Shown here one piece after another: positions 60,437 to 64,000 of a stretch of DNA of 64,000 nucleotides. This DNA is from Nocardioides sp. ChNu-153. GTDB lineage: Bacteria; Actinomycetota; Actinomycetes; Propionibacteriales; Nocardioidaceae. The position numbers and the translations under genes were made by a program. The notes beneath the pieces were generated by a model. It searched no databases. It worked only from the letters and a program-made list of their open reading frames with translations, and was not told the origin of the DNA. Location of the stretch: contig NZ_JADEVT010000003.1 in assembly GCF_030466625.1 (NCBI RefSeq), positions 186,001 to 250,000 on the forward strand. Reading direction: 5' to 3'. Position 1 is the first letter of the stretch. Each line of letters starts with the position of its first letter.

Positions 60437-61504
60437 ATGAGTCTGGTCCTGACCGTCGACGGCGAGCGCTGGCGCTCCCACCTGCGGGGCTTCGCCGAGC
60501 GCCACCCGGGCCTCGTGCCCGTCGCCAAGGGCAACGGCTACGGCTTCGGCCTCGGCCGGCTGGCCCGCAAGGCCGCGTGGCTGGGCGTCGACACGCTGTC
60601 CGTGGGCACGTACGACGAGCTCGGCGAGGTCGCGAACCGCTTCGACGGCTCACTGCTCGTCCTCACCCCGTGGCGCCCGTTCGGTGCGGCCCTCGACCTG
60701 GCGCCGGGCAGCCCGCTGACCCGCCGCGTCATCCACACCGTCAGCCGCGTCGAGGACCTCGAGGCGCTCCTCGCCCGTGACCCCGACGCCCGCTTCGTGC
60801 TGGAGCGCACCACCTCGATGCTGCGCCACGGGCTCTCCGCCCGCGACCTGCGCGCCGCCGGGGCCCTGCTCGCCGCCCGCGGCGGGCTGCGCGAGCAGCT
60901 GCGCGGCGTGGCGCTGCACCTGCCGCTCGCGCAGGGCTCCCACCTGGGCGAGGTGCGCCGCCTCATGACCGACGTCGTCGCCGCCGACCTCGCCACCACG
61001 ACCGTGTGGGTCAGCCACCTCTCGGAGGCCGAGCAAGGCGAGCTCGCCGCGGCGTACCCCGACTTCACCTTCCGCCCGCGCACCGGCACCGGCCTGTGGC
61101 TCGGCGACCGCAGCGCGCTGCGGGTGACCTCCACCGTGCTCGACGTGCACCCGGTGGAGCGGGGCGAGGTCTTCGGCTACCGCGGCCGCTCCGCGCCGAA
61201 GCCCGGCACGATCCTCGTCGTCTCGGGCGGCACCGCGCACGGCATCGGGCTCGAGGCGCCCAGCGGCGACCTGTCGCTGCGCTCGCGGGCGGCGACGCTG
61301 GCCCGGGGCGGGCTCGACGCGGTCGGCTTCGTGCGCTCGCCGTTCTCGATCGACGGCAAGCAGCGCCTCTTCGCCGAGCCGCCCCACATGCAGGCCTCGA
61401 TGCTGTTCCTGCCCGCCGGCGCCACCGTCCCCGCGGTGGGTGACCTGCTCGACGTACGGGTGCGCTACACGACCACGTCGTTCGACGACGTGGTCATCTC
61501 CTGA
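60437..61504 (+). CDS. Divergent alanine-racemase-like PLP protein
   Basis: A 355-residue fold-type III PLP protein. VPVAKGNGYGFGLGRLARKAAWLGV holds the cofactor lysine and resembles alanine racemase; YRGRS may hold the paired Tyr. The usual C-terminal MDQ motif is replaced by HMQASMLF, so this is a divergent branch. Substrate is inferred to be an amino acid used for the peptidoglycan bridge, from the FemX neighbour 9 nt upstream. GAGGAGGAACC precedes the ATG. Its end overlaps the convergent glycosyltransferase-like gene by 11 bp. Confidence 0.75.
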   Translation: MSLVLTVDGERWRSHLRGFAERHPGLVPVAKGNGYGFGLGRLARKAAWLGVDTLSVGTYDELGEVANRFDGSLLVLTPWRPFGAALDLAPGSPLTRRVIHTVSRVEDLEALLARDPDARFVLERTTSMLRHGLSARDLRAAGALLAARGGLREQLRGVALHLPLAQGSHLGEVRRLMTDVVAADLATTTVWVSHLSEAEQGELAAAYPDFTFRPRTGTGLWLGDRSALRVTSTVLDVHPVERGEVFGYRGRSAPKPGTILVVSGGTAHGIGLEAPSGDLSLRSRAATLARGGLDAVGFVRSPFSIDGKQRLFAEPPHMQASMLFLPAGATVPAVGDLLDVRVRYTTTSFDDVVIS

Positions 61505-62894
61505 CGTTCGCGGCCGCCGGCCGGGCGGGGGCGAGCACGTCGTACGACGGCATGACCACGTCGCGCACGACGAGCCCGGCGAGCGCGACCAGCGCCCCGA
61601 ACCGCACCAGGCCGAGCACCACGAGCGGGCCCGCCGCCGGCTCCGAGCCCGAGTCGAGGTAGCCCGCCGCGGTCCACCACAGCACCAGGGCGTGGACGAT
61701 CTCGACGACCTGCCAGGCCAGGAGCGGCAGGAGGCGCGGCAGCGCCAGCACGGCCAGCGGCAGCACCGCGAGGCCCGCGGTCGGCCCCGCGCCGAGGAGC
61801 GCGACGGCGACGGCCACGAGCACGAGCGCCAGCTGCTCCGGGCGGGCCGGGCGCGGGGCGCGCCGCTCGACGAGGAGCACCGCCGCGGTCCACAGCGCGA
61901 GCACGACGAGGGCGACGGGCACGTACGCCGGCAGCTCGCGGCCGACCGTCTGCTCGACGGCGAAGCGCAGCGAGCCCGGCGTCGCGGGACCCACCAGGGT
62001 CTCGACCCAGCCGGCCCGCCAGGCGTCGGGACCGCCCACCACGGCGCTCAGCGTCACGCCCAGCCACACCAGCGCGGCCGCGCCGGCGGTCCGCAGGGCG
62101 GCCGGGGTCGCGCCGCGTCGAGCCCGCGCGGCCACGACCGCGAGCAGCACGAGCCCGGCCGACCAGGTCACCGTCAGGCCGAGCCCCAGGAGCGCCCCGG
62201 CCACCAGCGCACGCCCGCGCCCGGCGGCGACGAGCCCGCCCACGGCCAGGGCGACGCCCACGAGGTCGACGTCGGCGAGCCCGGTGACGAGCAGCAGGGG
62301 CGCCGCGGCGACGAGCACGCCGTCCCACGGGCGCTCGGCCCGGTGGCGGGCCATCGCGACCACGAGCACGAGGGCGGCGAGCGCCACGAGCACGGCCGCG
62401 GGCAGCAGCACCCGGCCCGCCTCGGCGCGCACGTCGTCGTCGCGCGGCAGGTCGGCGGTCGGCACCAGGCTCCGTCGGTCCGTCACCGCCGGGTCGGTCG
62501 GGGCGACCAGGGCGCCGAGCACCCCGCGGAGGTACGTCGCGCCCACGAGCACGTGACCGGCGCCCGCGGAGTGGCGGGCCCCGTCGTCGACGTCGCCCAC
62601 CGCGTCGTCGTACGGCGCCGCTCCCTCCGCGGCGCCGCTCGCGACGTACGCGCCGGGGAGCGCCGAGAAGCAGGACGCCTCGGTCCAGGTGGTGCCCGCG
62701 CCGGACCACCCCGGGTCGGGGCAGTCGGCGCGTGCCACGAGCCCGAGCACGACGCTCAGCACCGCGAGCACCCCCGCGACCGCGAGCGGCACCCAGCGCG
62801 TGGCCCGCGCGTGGACACCGGCGGGCCCGCCCAGCACCTCGCTGAGGGCCGCGGCTGCCGGGTCCTCCTGCGTGGGTACGGCGACGCGCCTCAC
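61494..62894 (-). CDS. Polytopic glycosyltransferase-like (GT87-type) membrane protein
   Basis: A 466-residue protein with about ten helices. The first periplasmic loop has two Cys (RADCPDPGWSGAGTTWTEASCFSALPGAYVAS) and an acidic DD-rich stretch, and the arrangement resembles the mycobacterial protein between ponA and rpsF (Rv0051-type), a GT87-like transmembrane protein. It may mannosylate or modify a cell-envelope component. GTG start 27 nt after the PBP stop, so they form an operon. Confidence 0.75.
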   Translation of the reverse strand: MRRVAVPTQEDPAAAALSEVLGGPAGVHARATRWVPLAVAGVLAVLSVVLGLVARADCPDPGWSGAGTTWTEASCFSALPGAYVASGAAEGAAPYDDAVGDVDDGARHSAGAGHVLVGATYLRGVLGALVAPTDPAVTDRRSLVPTADLPRDDDVRAEAGRVLLPAAVLVALAALVLVVAMARHRAERPWDGVLVAAAPLLLVTGLADVDLVGVALAVGGLVAAGRGRALVAGALLGLGLTVTWSAGLVLLAVVAARARRGATPAALRTAGAAALVWLGVTLSAVVGGPDAWRAGWVETLVGPATPGSLRFAVEQTVGRELPAYVPVALVVLALWTAAVLLVERRAPRPARPEQLALVLVAVAVALLGAGPTAGLAVLPLAVLALPRLLPLLAWQVVEIVHALVLWWTAAGYLDSGSEPAAGPLVVLGLVRFGALVALAGLVVRDVVMPSYDVLAPARPAAANVRR

Positions 62895-62921
62895 CGCCGC
62901 GTCACCGGCCCGGGCAGGCCG

Positions 62922-64000
62922 TCACGGACGACCGGTGCCGGCGCCGGCGCCGCCGCCCCTGCCCTGGCCCTGGCCGGCTCCGCCCGTCTGGGGTGCGGTC
63001 GGCGTCGGGCTGGGGCTCGGGATGATCGGGGGCTCCTCGACGGGCGGCTCCGGCGTCGGGGTCGGGGTCGGGGTGGGCGTGGGGGTCGGGGTGGGCGTCT
63101 GCGTGGGGGCCGGGGCGCTCGTCGACGGCGCGGAGGTCGCGTCGTCGTCATCGTCGTCGCCGCCACCACCACCGGAGCCGGACCCGCCGCCCCCGTTGCC
63201 GCTGCCGCTGCCGTTCCCGCTACCGCTGCTGGACTCGCCCGAGTCGGAGTCGACGTCGCCGTCGAGGAACGCCGGCTCCGGGAAGTCGAGCTCCTCGGAG
63301 TCGCCGAGCGCGCGGTCCATGACCTCGGTCCACGTGCGGGCCGGGAAGGCGCCGCCGAAGTACTGCGGCAGCCAGTCCTGCAGCTGCTCGCGCCCCGTGC
63401 CGCGGGTGTAGGCCACCGCCGTCGCCAGCTGCGGGGTGTAGCCGACGAACCAGGACGACGACACCTCGCCGCGGTCGTTGGTCGCCGTACCGGTCTTGGC
63501 GGCGGCCGGGCGGCCGAGCTCGAGCGCCGCGGTGCCCGAGCCGTCCTGCACGACCTGCTGCAGGGCGTAGGAGGTGTCGGCCGCGACGTCGGAGGAGATG
63601 GCGCGCTGCGGGTCGGACTCCCACTCGTACTTCACGGCGCCGAAGCGGTCCGTCACCTTCTGCACGACGTGGACGTCCTGCTGGACACCGTCGTTGGCGA
63701 TCGTGGCGTAGGCCGCGGCCATGTTGATGGGGCTGACGTCGCCCGAGCCCAGCGAGACGCCGAGGTTGGTGTCGAGACCGCGCGAGGTGCTCGGGATGCC
63801 GTACTCGCTGCCCCCGTTGCCGGGGATGCCGAGGCGCCCGGCGGCGTCGAGGATGAGGCCGGGGCCCTCCTCCATCTGCTCCGTCATGTCGACGAAGGCG
63901 GTGTTGATCGAGTTCTGCGTCGCGGTGCGCAGGCTGACGGCGCTGCCGTAGTCGGTGTCGCCCTGGTTCTCGACCTCGCTGCCGTCCGGGGTCTCGTACG
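62922..64000 (-). CDS. Class A penicillin-binding protein, C-terminal part (PonA-like)
   Basis: Only the C-terminal half of the transpeptidase is in the window; the gene runs past the right edge. The SxN motif is in LRTATQNSINTAFVDM, and KTGTA is in AAAKTGTATNDRG, both needed for transpeptidation. After the domain comes a Ser/Gly/Asp linker and a Thr-Pro repeat tail (TPTPTPTPTPTPTPT) and Gly-rich end, as in mycobacterial PonA1-type tails. It polymerises and cross-links peptidoglycan at the membrane. Confidence 0.9.
   Translation of the reverse strand, partial: YETPDGSEVENQGDTDYGSAVSLRTATQNSINTAFVDMTEQMEEGPGLILDAAGRLGIPGNGGSEYGIPSTSRGLDTNLGVSLGSGDVSPINMAAAYATIANDGVQQDVHVVQKVTDRFGAVKYEWESDPQRAISSDVAADTSYALQQVVQDGSGTAALELGRPAAAKTGTATNDRGEVSSSWFVGYTPQLATAVAYTRGTGREQLQDWLPQYFGGAFPARTWTEVMDRALGDSEELDFPEPAFLDGDVDSDSGESSSGSGNGSGSGNGGGGSGSGGGGGDDDDDDATSAPSTSAPAPTQTPTPTPTPTPTPTPTPEPPVEEPPIIPSPSPTPTAPQTGGAGQGQGRGGGAGAGTGRP

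Overview
The window is very GC-rich DNA (about three-quarters G+C by eye) with strong third-position G/C, short spacers and many GTG starts, as in a free-living high-GC actinobacterium. The anchor is the minus-strand block penicillin-binding protein, membrane glycosyltransferase-like protein, rpsF, ssb, rpsR, rplI, dnaB at 51.6-64 kb, the order known from mycobacteria, where it lies some tens of kb from the origin. A FemX-type ligase beside a divergent alanine racemase, inserted in this block, suggests branched peptidoglycan. The family cannot be fixed from sequence alone. No tRNA, rRNA, CRISPR, insertion sequence or prophage gene was seen.

Layout. 0-13 kb: the 3' part of a large surface protein, two small membrane proteins, threonine ammonia-lyase, an alpha/beta hydrolase, a PP2C phosphatase, a PfkB kinase, a DUF2236/MpaB protein with a divergent TetR, and membrane proteins. 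13-25 kb: acetyltransferases, a DrrAB-type exporter, an NmrA/HxlR pair, an NhaP-type antiporter, an aminotransferase, rnhA, thioredoxin, a coupled glycerate kinase and DASS transporter, and a luciferase-like oxidoreductase. 25-35 kb: small genes, a DUF1611 NTPase overlapping an ABC protein whose nucleotide-binding motifs are lost, TetR, DksA-like, MFS, GNAT and a second DUF2236 gene. 35.3-41.3 kb: a three-gene SMC-like operon of the Wadjet/MksBEF class (jetA, jetB, jetC) with no nuclease gene jetD. 41-51 kb: P450 with TetR, SoxR with a flavin/F420 oxidoreductase-like protein, a two-component system, a membrane serine hydrolase and a von Willebrand A protein. 51-64 kb: the dnaB to PBP block, with MATE, endonuclease IV, FemX and racemase genes inside it.

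How the genes work together. Tight couples sharing ATGA or GTGA include jetA-jetB-jetC, drrA-drrB, glycerate kinase-DASS, sensor kinase-response regulator, DUF1611-pseudo-ABC, the acetyltransferase pair at 13.3 kb, and GNAT-DUF2236. Divergent regulator/target pairs with palindromes between them include TetR-DUF2236, HxlR-NmrA, TetR-P450 and SoxR-PPOX. Many genes have a TANNNT box 6-7 nt before the start codon, which implies leaderless mRNAs.

The most unusual signals are: (i) the jetABC operon without jetD; (ii) a 10-bp motif CCGCCGTACC (core CCGCCGTAC), found more than 20 times and concentrated in spacers, protein tails and linkers; (iii) a family of four related long hairpins, three of them at convergent gene ends; (iv) the DUF1611/degenerate-ABC couple; (v) a cluster of near-consensus DnaA boxes upstream of dnaB; (vi) short tandem arrays (10 bp and 13 bp) in the promoters of drrAB and of the two-component system.
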